21,364 nucleotides of DNA from NCBI GenBank assembly GCA_015852425.1, contig JAAAIG010000523.1:1-21364 (forward strand), given 5' to 3'. A model generated the notes under the pieces. The model was not told where the DNA came from and did not search any database. It saw nothing but the letters and a program-made list of their open reading frames with translations. How positions within the stretch are numbered: the first letter of the stretch is position 1; the number at the start of each line of letters is the position of its first letter. This document shows positions 21,352 to 21,364 of the stretch, in pieces. This DNA comes from Gryganskiella cystojenkinii (lineage: Eukaryota > Mortierellomycota > Mortierellomycetes > Mortierellales > Mortierellaceae). Both the position numbers and the translations under genes were made by a program.

Positions 21352-21364
21352 AAAAAAAAAAAAA
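21352..21364. repeat. Poly-A run at the right edge
   Basis: Thirteen A residues reach the last base, inside the intron that follows the third RhoGAP exon. Confidence 0.95.

Noticed and set aside
1..21364. Transposon, CRISPR array, tRNA, rRNA or horizontally acquired island
   Set aside because: No reverse transcriptase or transposase motifs, terminal repeats, spaced direct repeats or recognisable RNA genes were seen; codon and intron style are uniform across the five genes.

Overview
The window is nuclear DNA from a filamentous, probably early-diverging fungus. The evidence is short GT-AG introns in every gene, pyrimidine-rich leaders, abundant microsatellites and low-complexity coding tails, a CUL4-type cullin, and a fungal-type ML-like/TRP membrane protein. 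Mortierellomycota (Mortierella-like) is my best guess from overall style, but nothing in the sequence proves the lineage. I see no transposon, rRNA, tRNA or CRISPR array.

Layout, left to right: (1) a CUL4 cullin on the minus strand, start near 3605, its 3' end lost off the left edge (last visible exon 80-191). (2) VPS27, the ESCRT-0 ubiquitin receptor, complete on the minus strand, 3891-6574, seven exons, 652 aa. (3) After a 394-bp divergent promoter, an SNF2-family ATPase on the plus strand, 6969-11195, five exons, 1262 aa. (4) After a 390-bp convergent gap, a large FLC/TRP-like membrane protein on the minus strand, 11586-17980, four exons, about 1832 aa. (5) After a 1.2-kb divergent upstream region, the 5' part of a RhoGAP gene on the plus strand, 19204-21341, running off the right edge.

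All exon joins were deduced by hand from splice sites, reading phase and alignment to remembered family consensus. Every joined gene keeps an open frame across its junctions. The genes look like unrelated housekeeping and regulatory functions (ubiquitin ligase scaffold, endosomal sorting, chromatin or DNA-repair ATPase, membrane channel or transporter, Rho signalling). I see no operon-like logic or accessory island. The less ordinary items are a Cys/His cluster just before the DEGH box of the SNF2 protein, the roughly 1,070-residue cytosolic tail and 210-residue Ser/Thr-rich loop of the TRP-like protein, its ambiguous N-terminus, a 22-nt first exon inferred for CUL4, and a 960-bp first intron in the RhoGAP gene that carries a cluster of TGCATTA motifs. 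I did not find a convincing new biological system.
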